Shown here piece by piece: positions 1 to 9,134 of a DNA stretch of 64,000 nt (the stretch's first letter is position 1; every line of letters starts with the position of its first letter). Under the pieces are notes generated by a model, which saw only the letters and a list, made by a program, of their open reading frames with translations, was not told the DNA's origin and did no database searches. Origin of the DNA: Nitrospinaceae bacterium. GTDB taxonomy: Bacteria > Nitrospinota_A > UBA7883 > JAJDBK01. The stretch spans positions 1-64,000 of the forward strand of contig JAJDBK010000047.1 of assembly GCA_029261405.1 (NCBI GenBank), written 5' to 3'. A program made the position numbers and the translations under genes.

Positions 1-164
1 CGGTTCCGTCTCAGCTCGCGAGTTACGGTACTTTTTGAGCGACCGATATCGAGAGCTATCTCCCCATGGCTCCACTCAAGGCTATTCAGCGCCATGATTC
101 GCTCACGCTCTTCTATCCCTAACTGCTTATACTTCTTTCTCGTAGCCACCAAGCATAACCTCAT
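1..164 (-). CDS. IS30-family transposase, N-terminal part (runs off window)
   Basis: The minus strand from an ATG at 164 reads without a stop to the window edge (54 codons). It shows the N-terminal helix-turn-helix typical of IS30-type DDE transposases: YKQLGIEERERIMAL, then HGEIALDIGRSKSTVTREL. This domain binds the element's terminal repeats; the catalytic DDE core would lie to the left, outside the window. An in-frame TAA lies just upstream of the ATG; a GTG at about 146 is an alternative start. A TATAAT-like box sits at 210-205 on the minus strand, but I find no convincing -35. The right end of the element should lie between the start and the signalling operon at 277, but I could not fix the inverted repeat. 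The element sits beyond the 3' end of the signalling operon. Confidence 0.8.
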   Translation of the reverse strand, partial: MRLCLVATRKKYKQLGIEERERIMALNSLEWSHGEIALDIGRSKSTVTRELRRN

Positions 165-276
165 GCGGGGCGGTGCACTTCCTTATTGAACTGGGGATGG
201 CAATATTATACACTGCTCAAATTGAGAATAACCAACGTTTATAGGGCTATTTCTGCTTTTTCAGGGGCAACATCAA
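165..276. other. IS30 flank, probable element end
   Basis: This short gap separates the transposase start from the stop of the last signalling gene. It holds an 11-bp perfect palindrome, CTCAAATTGAG, at about 217-227 next to a TATAAT-like box on the minus strand. The palindrome could belong to the terminal inverted repeat of the IS30 element. No target-site duplication can be identified because the other end is outside the window. Confidence 0.3.
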
Positions 277-846
277 TTACATGATACGTTTTGTCTGCTT
301 TGTTATCTCTTCGAGTAGTTTGTCTATATCCGTACTTTCAGCCGATTCGTCAAGAACTATTGCGCCGCTGGCGTCCCGCTCAAGCTTGACGATCTCAGGA
401 TGCTCCTGTTGTAGCTTTTCGAGAGTCAAGGTCTGACGTTTCGATGCGGAAAGGAGTAACTGGGCCTTCATTACAAGCTCCCGTTGCTGTAACGCCTGCC
501 GAATAGTAACCGACAGGTCGGCTTCATCACACGGTTTCGTAAAGAACCTGTAGATCCCTCCGTCGTTTATCGCCCTAATGGTCGATTCCAGGCTGGCGTG
601 GCCTGTCAGCATCATACGAATGGTATCGGGATATTTCAGCTTTACGGTCGATAGTAGGTCGGCTCCACCCATGCCCGGCATTTGTTCATCTGAGATGACA
701 ACCGCCACCTGGCGCCGCTCCAGAATATCGAGAGCCTCCCTGGCGGAATTTGCGCAGATGATGTCATACGGTTCTTTATGAAGCGCCCGTTTAAGTCCCT
801 CCGTTACCAGTGGTTCATCATCAACAAACAATACTGTTTCGGCCAT
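277..846 (-). CDS. response regulator, receiver plus short coiled C-terminus
   Basis: A 189-residue protein with a complete receiver domain (residues 4-125): acidic pair D9-D10, phospho-acceptor D53 in ISDEQMPGMGG, the switch Thr in MMLTG and the conserved Lys in FFTKPC. The remaining 60 residues are charged, probably helical, and match no effector domain I know. It is the last gene of the ten-gene signalling operon and starts 17 nt after its upstream neighbour. Receivers with the SDxxMPGMGG and MMLTG signatures usually precede HD-GYP or HDOD outputs, and the next two genes have exactly this. This one may be a truncated or output-less paralogue that acts by protein contact or as a phosphate sink. 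Confidence 0.85.
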   Translation of the reverse strand: MAETVLFVDDEPLVTEGLKRALHKEPYDIICANSAREALDILERRQVAVVISDEQMPGMGGADLLSTVKLKYPDTIRMMLTGHASLESTIRAINDGGIYRFFTKPCDEADLSVTIRQALQQRELVMKAQLLLSASKRQTLTLEKLQQEHPEIVKLERDASGAIVLDESAESTDIDKLLEEITKQTKRIM

Positions 847-863
847 AGTCTCTCTCCTGAATG

Positions 864-2024
864 TTACCGGATGTCGGAAAAATCGTGTTTCTTCAAAATA
901 ACCCGCACCTCATCACCTATGAGTTTATTAAGAAAAAAGTTCTTTATCCGCTCCTTCAATGGATAGGTAATCTCCTGCCCCTTGGGCGCCACGAGCATTC
1001 CTCTTTTTGTATATATATTTTCGGTAAGGGTCATTCCAACATTTATATCCTTGACCTTTATTACACTGACGAGGATTCGAGTTCTACCAGAGTCTATATC
1101 CAAAAGCGCTGAAATAAGCGCAGGATCGCATATGTCAGGTTTTTGCTTCAGTAGTTGGATAATTTTCTCCTGCGTTTGTCCCGCCGACAGAAACTTGTCA
1201 AACTCCAACGCCGCTTTTAACATCTGCGCGCCTATATCCACTTCACTCCTCCTGTCGGGAGGTTGTTTCTCTTCATATTCCCCAAATGGTTTTTCCTGCG
1301 ATTCAATCATCAGCGCAATCGCCTCCATACGAGGGATCCGTTCCAGGAGCTCTTTGCCTACCGACGGATGGGTATTGAACATCTGTCGTTCGTCCTCAGT
1401 AAGCTCCTCTTCAGCATAATACTTTTCGATCACCTCCTGAGGTAGTGTGACGCATCCGATCTGCGAGAGCATACCCGCAAGCTCATATTGCCAGGCATTT
1501 TCAAGATTCAGTTTTGCCGACATATGCTTTATGTAGCGGCGGATTCTGGCCGCCCGGCTGAACGCCACAGAGTTGACCATAGACAAAATATCTATGAGAA
1601 CCTTTATACTGTGGCTCAGGGTCTTTTCGAGAAGTATCCGTTCGGCGGTTATCAGACGGTACTGCTCAAGCGCAGCCAAGAGCGTGGTGGCAAAAAGTTC
1701 CGGGGGACACGGTTTTGAAAGAAACCGGAAGATGTTTCCCTGATTGACGGCGTCTACCGCCGTATCCATATCGGCGTTTCCGGTAAGCATTATCCTGACG
1801 CTATCCGGCGTAATCTCTTTCACCTTCGAGAGAAACTGTACGCCATCCATCCCGGGCATTCGCATATCCGATACGATTACTGCGTACGGTCCTCTGGTTC
1901 TGATGGCTTCCAGCCCTGCCTTCGCCTCCAGAGCCGTGTCGATTATAAATCGTTTTCTAAGGAGACGTTTGAAAGAGTTGAGTATCTCCTTGTCGTCGTC
2001 CACGAACAGTATTTTTTCGCTCAT
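864..2024 (-). CDS. response regulator with degenerate HD-GYP-like output
   Basis: A 386-residue protein. Residues 4-120 form a receiver with D53 in VSDMRMPGMDG, LTG and SKPC signatures. Residues about 165-270 follow the helical pattern of an HD-GYP or HD domain (LENAWQYELAGML, then a stretch beginning LPQEVIEKYY, then THPSVGKELLERIPRM). The metal-binding HD of the usual LHDIG is replaced by SQ in LSQIG, and no HHER or GYP motif follows. The output is therefore probably inactive as a c-di-GMP phosphodiesterase and may bind a partner or ligand. Residues 300-386 are an extra C-terminal domain (INVGMTLTENIYTKRGMLV) like the small beta-rich domain often found after such HD modules. It starts 4 nt after the stop of the upstream HDOD regulator. 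Confidence 0.85.
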   Translation of the reverse strand: MSEKILFVDDDKEILNSFKRLLRKRFIIDTALEAKAGLEAIRTRGPYAVIVSDMRMPGMDGVQFLSKVKEITPDSVRIMLTGNADMDTAVDAVNQGNIFRFLSKPCPPELFATTLLAALEQYRLITAERILLEKTLSHSIKVLIDILSMVNSVAFSRAARIRRYIKHMSAKLNLENAWQYELAGMLSQIGCVTLPQEVIEKYYAEEELTEDERQMFNTHPSVGKELLERIPRMEAIALMIESQEKPFGEYEEKQPPDRRSEVDIGAQMLKAALEFDKFLSAGQTQEKIIQLLKQKPDICDPALISALLDIDSGRTRILVSVIKVKDINVGMTLTENIYTKRGMLVAPKGQEITYPLKERIKNFFLNKLIGDEVRVILKKHDFSDIR

Positions 2025-2028
2025 AGCT

Positions 2029-3237
2029 CTACACTCTATGCAATATTTCCTCGCCCTTCTTCTCCCACACCGGGATCCGGTCTGTCTTGCCGATTCGCTC
2101 TATATGCATTCGGTCGATCTCCGATAACGCGCCTACCGTGTAACCCGGATTTTCCCTCGCCGCAATGGCATTGGCCACATGCACAGCGGTTATCACACCG
2201 AAAGAATTCTCGTGGCTCTCCCCCGGCCTGTGGTGGAAGAAGACCGCTTCTATAATCGAATCTGGCAGACCCCAAAGACCGAGCAGATAGCCGCCCACAC
2301 TGGAATGGTCCGCGCCCAGCGATTTCGTTTCAATATCACTCAGACTCAGATCTGAATCAATCCCCGAGTCAAGGGTCGTTTCATACTTTTCCGCAAGGTT
2401 TGTAATGAAAATAATCTTTCCGATATCGTGCAACATGCCAGCCATAAACGATTCATCCATCAGTCTCGTATCCCCCGACTCCAGTTTCATTATTTCACGA
2501 GCCATAGCTCCAACCGAAAAAAAATGATTCCAGAGGTCTTCAACCCCTATCGGTCCGACCTTTGTCCGCTTGATTTCGGAAAAAATGTGGATCGACGTAA
2601 CGAGAGCTCGGACGGTGTCCAATCCCAAAAGGGTGACCGCCTGGTTGACACTGGTTATCCTGGAGTAGAATCCGAAAAACGCCGAGTTGACCAGTTGCAG
2701 GATTTTCGCCGTCATCCCGGCGTCTTTCGATATTATTTCACCCACCTTTTTTAAGGAACTATCCGACGAACGTATCTCGTTATTTATCTCAATGTAAAGG
2801 TTGGGAAGGCTGGGCAGGGAATCCAACTTAGCCACTATCTGTTTAAGGTCGTTATCGGCCAGCATAGCCCTTAACGAACAGGCCCGTTCTATGGTTGCTT
2901 TCAGAATGGAAGGCTCACACGGTTTCGCCAGGTACTGGTGCGCCGCTCCGACCGACTTTAAGATCATCTCTTTTTTTGAATGGCCGGAAAGGATGATGCG
3001 CACCACTCCCGGGTAGTTTTTCATCACCCCCGTCAACAGTTGGGCGCCGTCCATCCCGGGCATCTGCATATCGGATACGATTACGTCGAAGGAGTGTTCA
3101 GACAGGTGATGGAGAGCTTCGGTCCCACTGTTAACGAAAGTCATGCTCCACTCCTTTCGCATGTCTCTTAACATACGACGAAGCCCGTTCAACACCTCCT
3201 GCTCGTCATCTACGAAGATTATGTTCCGTTTCATCAT
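2029..3237 (-). CDS. response regulator with HDOD output domain
   Basis: A 402-residue protein: receiver (residues 5-125, phospho-acceptor D56 in VSDMQMPGMDG), then an HDOD domain (about 150-350). HDOD signatures are LPSLPNLYIEI, SKDAGMTAKILQLVNSAFFG and AVTLLGLDTVRALV, followed by MLHDIGKIIFI, which keeps an HD pair. HDOD proteins are signalling scaffolds related to HD hydrolases; their biochemical output is largely unsettled. It starts 12 nt downstream of the hybrid kinase at 3250 and is followed 4 nt later by the degenerate HD-GYP regulator. The kinase-HDOD-HD-like order suggests one phosphorelay branch. Confidence 0.9.
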   Translation of the reverse strand: MMKRNIIFVDDEQEVLNGLRRMLRDMRKEWSMTFVNSGTEALHHLSEHSFDVIVSDMQMPGMDGAQLLTGVMKNYPGVVRIILSGHSKKEMILKSVGAAHQYLAKPCEPSILKATIERACSLRAMLADNDLKQIVAKLDSLPSLPNLYIEINNEIRSSDSSLKKVGEIISKDAGMTAKILQLVNSAFFGFYSRITSVNQAVTLLGLDTVRALVTSIHIFSEIKRTKVGPIGVEDLWNHFFSVGAMAREIMKLESGDTRLMDESFMAGMLHDIGKIIFITNLAEKYETTLDSGIDSDLSLSDIETKSLGADHSSVGGYLLGLWGLPDSIIEAVFFHHRPGESHENSFGVITAVHVANAIAARENPGYTVGALSEIDRMHIERIGKTDRIPVWEKKGEEILHRV

Positions 3238-3249
3238 GATAACCGTTTA

Positions 3250-5682
3250 TCATGGCTCCTGATCCATGGGAAGCCGGATAATAAAGGTAGTTCCAACGCC
3301 AACCTCCGAGTGGAGAGTTATGGAGCCCCCATGTTTCTCCACAATAATGGAGCGGGAGATGGAGAGACCTTGACCCGTACCCCTGCCGACCTCCTTTGTA
3401 GTAAAGAAATGGTCGAACACCTTGTCTTTTATGGAATCGGGAATTCCTCCTCCGGTGTCAGAGACCGTTACGACCGCAAAATCCCCTTCACGCGTTGTCT
3501 TTATTGTTATGGTCCCTTTCTCCTCCGAGTTTTCCCCGATTTTTTCGCTGATCGCATGGGCCGCGTTAGTTATAAGGTTTAGGATAACCTGATTGAACTC
3601 GTCCGGATAGCATGGAACCATTCCCATGGTCGGATCGTAATCGGTGGTCAGCTCGGAAACGTATTTCCACTCGTTACGCGAGATGGTAATGGTGCTCTCA
3701 ATGGTCTTGTTAAGATCGACAAGCATTTTCTCTTTCGATCCGGGATGCGAGAAATCCTTCATGGCCCTGACGATGGTGGATACTCTCTCGACACCCTTTA
3801 GCGACGACGAAATAGCTTTCGGAACCTCCTCCTCCAGAAACTCGAGATCGGCGTTTTCCTCCGCCTCACGCATACTTTCTAGGATATCCTCACGACTCTT
3901 CTTCTCGTCACTGTTTTCAATGAGCAGGCGGTATTGTTGTACAAGCTCCATAGTGTCGGAAAAAGCCTCGTCGAGGAAATGGATATTATCCCCTACGAAC
4001 TGGGTAGGAGTATTGATCTCATGGGCGATTCCGGCGGCCAGACTGCCGATCGATTCCAGCTTCTGCGCCTGGGCTAACTGGCTCTCGAGGATTCGGCGTT
4101 CAGTAAGCTCTGATCCGAGCATCAGATAACCGTTACCACTTACCTTGTCGAGTATGGGGTTGATCGAAAAACCGATAAAACCCTCTTTGCCATCGACCCC
4201 CAAATATCTTATGTCTCCCGAGAAAACGGGTTTCCCTGTTTTCCTGCAAGCGTCAATTGATTGTTTAATATCATCCCAGTTCCAGTCGATCCCGGAGTCG
4301 AAAAAATTGGCGTTTAAAACAGCGTCCTGATCTATTCCGAAGGTTTCCATGGCGGCGCTGTTCCAGGTCTTTACCTTGAAACCCGCATCGAGACTTATCA
4401 GTATCGACGGCATGGCCGTAATCAATTGTTCCTTTTCCCTGTTTGCCCTACGAATTTCGTTCTCAGCGTTCTTCCTGGCTGTAATGTCCTGCTGGGTGGC
4501 CACCATTCCCTGGAAATTACCACCCTCGTCGTACAAAGGGGCGGCGTTTATAGATACGGTTATTTCAGTCTCATCCGGTCGACGCGACAATATCTCGATA
4601 CCATATACCGGTCTTCCCGTGGTCTTTACGATGGAAAACGGGTAATCCTCCTGGGACAACACTTTCCCGTTTCCATTTTTAACGTTCCATTTCGAGTCGT
4701 TATAGGTTCTGTTGTAAAGTTCTTCACGAGCGATGCCGAAGATCTCCTCCGCCGCCTGGTTGGCGAAGACAATCTTCCCGTCGGTATCAACGATATAGAT
4801 CCCTTCCGCAATGGTCTCTACGATCCTTGCAAGATATTCCTTGCTCCGCCGCAACTCCTCCTCGGCGGCCTTCCGTTCGGTTACATCCCTGATGACAGCT
4901 ACCGCCTGCCAGTGATCGTCCACCCTTACCGCCGAAAGACCAAGTTCGATGGGAAATTCGGCGCCATCCTTCCTGAGGGCGGTAACTTCCACAGACTTGC
5001 CGATGACACCCCCCTTCCCATCTTTCCTGAAACTCTCAAGACCGTTTAAATGTTGGAGCCTGTAAGCGGCGGGAATGATCCTCCCCTCCAAAGTCGTGCC
5101 GATCATTTCATCCTCTGTGAAACCGAACATCCTCTCTGCGGCGGGATTCCAGAAAATAACTTTCCCATCGCCATTTATCATGATAATCGCGTCGTTGGCC
5201 GAAGAGGTTATCGTTTTCATCATTCTCTCGCTTCGGCGTATCTCCTTTGTTCGCTGGTCGAGTTTTTCCTCCAGCTGTTTCTGGAAGTTTCGGCTCTGTT
5301 CCAGGAACTTCCTTCTCTCAACCGCTTTATCGAGAGAGTGTTTCAACTCGGCGAAGACCACCGGTTTCTGGATATAATCGCTGGCCCCTTCCCTGAGCGC
5401 CGTGACCACAGTATCCGTATCGTGGGTGGCGGTGAGCATTATCACCTCAACGTCCTTGTCGATCTTTCTGATTATTGAGAGAGCTTCCACCCCGCCCATC
5501 ACAGGCATCCTGACATCGAGGATAATTATTTCAGGCCGAGTCGTTTTGACAACGTCTATCGCATCCTGGCCGTTATTCGCTATGGTGACGGCATACCCCT
5601 GCCTGTCCAGGAACTTTTCGATCAACGAACAGAAATCGACCTCGTCATCGACAACGAGCGCCGTCGTTTTTTTATTTTCCAT
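3250..5682 (-). CDS. REC-PAS-PAS-PAS-histidine kinase
   Basis: A soluble 810-residue kinase with no membrane segment. Order: receiver (6-125, D56 in ILDVRMPVMGG), coiled linker, three PAS domains (about 150-275, 280-400 and 410-535), dimerisation/phosphotransfer helix with the His in AAGIAHEINTPTQF, and a C-terminal HATPase with N (LNLITNAAHA), G1 (VSDTGGGIPD) and G2 (GRGTGQGLSI) boxes. The HEINTPTQFVGDN signature marks a family of PAS kinases whose H-box helices carry an acidic insertion; here that stretch runs for about 90 residues. An N-terminal receiver suggests that another kinase's phosphate tunes its activity. The PAS domains may bind heme, flavin or small ligands; the sequence alone does not say which. 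It lies between the heme-c sensor kinase and the HDOD regulator. Confidence 0.9.
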   Translation of the reverse strand: MENKKTTALVVDDEVDFCSLIEKFLDRQGYAVTIANNGQDAIDVVKTTRPEIIILDVRMPVMGGVEALSIIRKIDKDVEVIMLTATHDTDTVVTALREGASDYIQKPVVFAELKHSLDKAVERRKFLEQSRNFQKQLEEKLDQRTKEIRRSERMMKTITSSANDAIIMINGDGKVIFWNPAAERMFGFTEDEMIGTTLEGRIIPAAYRLQHLNGLESFRKDGKGGVIGKSVEVTALRKDGAEFPIELGLSAVRVDDHWQAVAVIRDVTERKAAEEELRRSKEYLARIVETIAEGIYIVDTDGKIVFANQAAEEIFGIAREELYNRTYNDSKWNVKNGNGKVLSQEDYPFSIVKTTGRPVYGIEILSRRPDETEITVSINAAPLYDEGGNFQGMVATQQDITARKNAENEIRRANREKEQLITAMPSILISLDAGFKVKTWNSAAMETFGIDQDAVLNANFFDSGIDWNWDDIKQSIDACRKTGKPVFSGDIRYLGVDGKEGFIGFSINPILDKVSGNGYLMLGSELTERRILESQLAQAQKLESIGSLAAGIAHEINTPTQFVGDNIHFLDEAFSDTMELVQQYRLLIENSDEKKSREDILESMREAEENADLEFLEEEVPKAISSSLKGVERVSTIVRAMKDFSHPGSKEKMLVDLNKTIESTITISRNEWKYVSELTTDYDPTMGMVPCYPDEFNQVILNLITNAAHAISEKIGENSEEKGTITIKTTREGDFAVVTVSDTGGGIPDSIKDKVFDHFFTTKEVGRGTGQGLSISRSIIVEKHGGSITLHSEVGVGTTFIIRLPMDQEP

Positions 5683-5708
5683 AACAATCCAGCCAAATTG
5701 ATTTTGCG

Positions 5709-7610
5709 TTAAACCAGATCGTCCACTTCAACATCCTTTTCGGCAATCCTCAGCGACACAATGATGGTGGCCCCCTCCCCCTCCTCGCTTTGCGCTTCAA
5801 TACTGCCGCCATGACCTTCGAGAATGGAGTTGGCTATGGCAAGTCCCTGTCCTGTATCCACCACTTCGCTCTCCTTGGCGCTATAAAAGGGATGAAATAT
5901 TTTTTCCCGGCAATCCTCCGGGATACCGATACCGGTATCATGAAAACGGATCAGAACAATATCGTTATCCCTTTGCGTGTTAACTGTCAGAGTGTCTGTT
6001 TCGAGAGGATCGGCGGTTTCTGGCGCCATGGCCCGTTTTCGCAATACGCTCTCCCAGGCGTTTGTTAATATGCATGTAAAGGCCTTTCCCAACTGATCTT
6101 GATCACCACTGACTATAATTGGCCCGGAACCAAAACTGCGCTCTATCCTGAACCTGTCAATTTTCAAGTCCGCTTCAAAGTCCGAGAGGACCCGTTCCAG
6201 AAACGGGTGAATGTCGATATCTATCTTCTCCAATGATTGATCTCGGTACAGGTTATGCAACTCATCAATGACATTTGAGGCCCGGTCGACCATCTTAACA
6301 ATGTTTCCGCACGCCTCCCTTACGGAACCGGACAACTTTTCATCCATCATCAGAAGTTGCGTTGTCGAGGAGATAATATTGAGCGGATTCTTGATTTCAT
6401 GCGACAACCCGGATGCGATATTTCCCAGGATGGCCAGATTTTTCGTTCGAACAAGTTGATCCTGCGCCCTTTCGAGTTCCTTGTGCGCTTCTTCCAGTTT
6501 CAGGTTTTTATCGCGCAAGCTATTCTCCCACTTGTATCGTTCGGTGATATCTCGAACTATTCCGACAGCGTTCCAGTGGTCATTTTCCCGGAATGAAGTG
6601 ATGCTAAGTTCCACGGGGATCCTGTGACCGTCCTTATGCAGGCCTTCGATGGTAGTCGTAGTCTCCACAACGGCTCCTATCCCTGTTTCCTGAAATAAAA
6701 CATATTTTTTTTTATGCGCCTCCTTGTACTCCTCGGGAATACAGAAATCGGACAGATTCTTACCGACGATTTCACTTTTCAAAAAACCGAAGATTCGTTC
6801 CGCCGCCGGATTCCAGAACGTTACACAGCTTTTGTGGTCGAGCATGATGATGGCCTCGCCAGCGGAGCGTGTTATGGCGTCAAGAGTGTCCCGGCCTTTC
6901 TTGATCTCGTTGTATCTCTCGTTAAGGGCTTCATTCGACTTCTCAAGTGAGTCATGCGACCGTTTGAGAGAGGCCAGTAACCTGTAAAGCGCAAAACCGA
7001 CAAGAATCGTGATGAGAGCCGTTAATAAAACAGTCGTCCTGGTGTCGGCGGCGATCAAGGCTCCACTCCTTTCAAGGCCCGCCAATGGAACCTTTACCAC
7101 AACAACACTCAAAACATAACCGACTGGAACAGTTGCAAACCCGGTGGGAATATGATGGCATCCAACGCAATTCTCTTCAGCCTTCATGGGCAGGGCTATG
7201 AATAACGAACCACTCTCCTCCCATTCCCTGCGAAGACCGTCTTTTAACGATTTTTTTTCACGGTCGTCACCAGGTTCTTTCTCCTCTTCAAAACCATACT
7301 CACTGGTGATAGATTCGCTATGAACTATTCTTACATTCACACCCACATGAGAGTTGAGCGTATCAAGGAAAGAGTCTACAAACCTCCCCCCCGACTTGGA
7401 TTCACTTGTGACAACGTAGATGGAGTGGTAAACATTCTCGGCCAACAGATTGGCGGAGGAATGAAACTGCTGGCGGGCATTTTCCATGTACCGCCTGTTT
7501 TGCCACGTTTGGTGCAGGGCGATGCATATCAGGATAAAGAGCGCCAACATGTAAAACAAACTGAGCGAAAACGGTTTCGTTTGCGATTTAGACGATATCT
7601 TCTGATCCAT
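5709..7610 (-). CDS. membrane histidine kinase with periplasmic c-type heme motif
   Basis: A 633-residue sensor kinase. I place the start at ATG 7610 because GAGGAG lies 6 nt upstream; a TTG two codons earlier is less likely. TM1 is at about 16-36, a periplasmic domain at 38-190 and TM2 at about 193-213. The periplasmic part ends with CVGCH at 148-152, a c-type heme attachment site, in a context (MKAEENCVGCHHIPTGF) like DUF3365/Tll0287-type redox sensor domains. A cytoplasmic PAS follows (about 245-365), then a His in SGLSHEIKNPLNII and an HATPase with LTNAWES, HDTGIGIPED and DTGQGLAIANS. Attached heme would let the kinase sense redox state, oxygen, NO or a related ligand. It sits in the middle of the signalling operon. 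Confidence 0.88.
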   Translation of the reverse strand: MDQKISSKSQTKPFSLSLFYMLALFILICIALHQTWQNRRYMENARQQFHSSANLLAENVYHSIYVVTSESKSGGRFVDSFLDTLNSHVGVNVRIVHSESITSEYGFEEEKEPGDDREKKSLKDGLRREWEESGSLFIALPMKAEENCVGCHHIPTGFATVPVGYVLSVVVVKVPLAGLERSGALIAADTRTTVLLTALITILVGFALYRLLASLKRSHDSLEKSNEALNERYNEIKKGRDTLDAITRSAGEAIIMLDHKSCVTFWNPAAERIFGFLKSEIVGKNLSDFCIPEEYKEAHKKKYVLFQETGIGAVVETTTTIEGLHKDGHRIPVELSITSFRENDHWNAVGIVRDITERYKWENSLRDKNLKLEEAHKELERAQDQLVRTKNLAILGNIASGLSHEIKNPLNIISSTTQLLMMDEKLSGSVREACGNIVKMVDRASNVIDELHNLYRDQSLEKIDIDIHPFLERVLSDFEADLKIDRFRIERSFGSGPIIVSGDQDQLGKAFTCILTNAWESVLRKRAMAPETADPLETDTLTVNTQRDNDIVLIRFHDTGIGIPEDCREKIFHPFYSAKESEVVDTGQGLAIANSILEGHGGSIEAQSEEGEGATIIVSLRIAEKDVEVDDLV

Positions 7611-7656
7611 GACCAACTCCTCATCTAACCCCTTCTATTTATAAAGGCTTACTTCA

Positions 7657-8061
7657 TCACTGGTTATTTATCGACGCTCCCTCCTCATTTCCTCCACTGG
7701 CAAGGGCTGTCTCGATGGCCTGTTTCAGTTCCCATAACGCTACCGGTTTTCCTACAAAACCATCCGCCAGTTCGTCGAAAGCCTTGTACGCCGTCGATTC
7801 GTCGTATTGCGCCGTCAGCATGATTACCTTGCATTCCTGGGCTATCTCCTTGATACGCCGCAACGCTTCAAGGCCACCCATGCCGGGCATACGAATGTCC
7901 AGGATCACAATATCGGGCCATCCGGTCTTCACCTCATCAACCGCCGCCTCTCCGCTCCGGGCCGATTTCGTGGCAAAGCCCTCATTGGAAAGGAATTTTT
8001 CGACAACCTCACAGGCCAAGATCTCATCGTCAACAACCAATACTTTTAATGGGCCGTTCAT
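7657..8061 (-). CDS. single-domain response regulator
   Basis: A stand-alone receiver of 134 residues: D11-D12, phospho-acceptor D55 in ILDIRMPGMGG, Thr in IMLTAQ and Lys in GFVGKPVALWE. I prefer the ATG at 8061 because GGAGA lies about 8 nt upstream and the protein then starts directly before the first strand. An in-frame ATG at 8097 overlaps the upstream stop as ATGA but has no ribosome site. The domain resembles the receivers at the front of the hybrid kinase (5682) and the HD-GYP regulator (9134), so it likely arose by duplication. With no effector it may act as a phosphate shuttle between the kinases around it. Confidence 0.88.
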   Translation of the reverse strand: MNGPLKVLVVDDEILACEVVEKFLSNEGFATKSARSGEAAVDEVKTGWPDIVILDIRMPGMGGLEALRRIKEIAQECKVIMLTAQYDESTAYKAFDELADGFVGKPVALWELKQAIETALASGGNEEGASINNQ

Positions 8062-8093
8062 CGCTTCGCATCTCCATTTTAACTCTTCCCTCT

Positions 8094-9134
8094 TCATGAA
8101 AGCAGGTAAAGTTGTTTCTCAATAAAAATCGCCACAAGCTCCGGGTCGAACTGTGTGCCACTGTTCTCTTTCAGCTCTTTCAGAGCTTTTTTGATCGGCA
8201 GTCCAGACCGGTACGGCCTGTCACTTGTCATGGCGTCGTATGAATCGACGATTAGAACGATGTTTATCAGCGTGTTCATTTGAAGGTGAGTCCATTGGTC
8301 CGGGTACCCCCGCCCATCATATCTTTCGTGATGATGTAACACTACCTCTTTGGCCTGTTTAAGGAATTCAACACCGTCGATAATCCTGGCTCCTACTACC
8401 GGATGTTGTTTAACCTGCTCATACTCGTCGTCTGTCAGTTTTCCTTTCTTGTTTAACACCGCTCCACGAACACCGATCTTTCCGATATCGTGCAGAATTG
8501 CGCCGTACTCCAGAACTTCCAACTGCTCCTCCGCCAGACCCGCTTCCTTGCCAAGTTTCATGGCGTATGCTGTAACCCTGCTACTGTGACCCCTTGTATA
8601 AGGATCCTTGACCTCAATCGCCTCTGAAAGCGCCCGTACGATGGCAAGGTTGGTCCTTCGCAGGAAAAGGTTCATGGCGCGGACTTCAGCTGTTTGCTCC
8701 GCTATCCTGGTCTCAAGTGTCTTCTGGTAAGTCCGGTTCTCCTCGATCAAACGCCGTTTTTCGATAGCCCTGTTGATGCATATCTTCAACTCCTCGAAGT
8801 GGACAGGTTTCCTGATGTAATCGTCCGCTCCGTTTCGCATGGCTTCCACAATCGTATCGGTGTCATCTACTGCAGTGAGCATAATGACTACGAACTCATC
8901 CTCCCGTTCCCTGATGCTCTTCAGAGTCTCAAGACCGTCGGTCCCGGGCATTCGAACATCGAGTATCATCACGTCCGGTTCGATCTTTTCCGACTCCGCA
9001 AGAGCGTCATCCCCATTGTGGACCGCCACGGTGTCGAATCCGACCTTGTTGAGATATTTCATCATGATTTCGCAGGCTATCACTTCGTCGTCCACGACCA
9101 ACGCCCGCAACTTTCCCTGAACGGGATTATTCAT
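8094..9134 (-). CDS. response regulator with intact HD-GYP output (probable c-di-GMP phosphodiesterase)
   Basis: A 346-residue protein: receiver (9-125, D59 in ILDVRMPGTDG), coiled linker, then an HD-GYP domain with every signature: SRVTAYAMKLGKEAG, ILHDIGKIGV, VLNKKGKL, KQHPVVGARII, HHHERYDGRGYPD and DSYDAMTSDRPYR. Active members of this family hydrolyse cyclic di-GMP to pGpG and GMP at a metal centre, so this is the one output in the operon that looks catalytically complete. The ATG at 9134 is preceded by GAAGGAGAGG and overlaps the upstream stop; two earlier ATGs (from 9155) lack a good site. It follows the PAS kinase at 9127, its most likely phosphodonor. Confidence 0.92.
   Translation of the reverse strand: MNNPVQGKLRALVVDDEVIACEIMMKYLNKVGFDTVAVHNGDDALAESEKIEPDVMILDVRMPGTDGLETLKSIREREDEFVVIMLTAVDDTDTIVEAMRNGADDYIRKPVHFEELKICINRAIEKRRLIEENRTYQKTLETRIAEQTAEVRAMNLFLRRTNLAIVRALSEAIEVKDPYTRGHSSRVTAYAMKLGKEAGLAEEQLEVLEYGAILHDIGKIGVRGAVLNKKGKLTDDEYEQVKQHPVVGARIIDGVEFLKQAKEVVLHHHERYDGRGYPDQWTHLQMNTLINIVLIVDSYDAMTSDRPYRSGLPIKKALKELKENSGTQFDPELVAIFIEKQLYLLS

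Noticed and set aside
4426-5049. 207-codon plus-strand frame inside the hybrid kinase gene
   Set aside because: Antisense shadow of the kinase PAS region, whose protein motifs on the other strand are clear.
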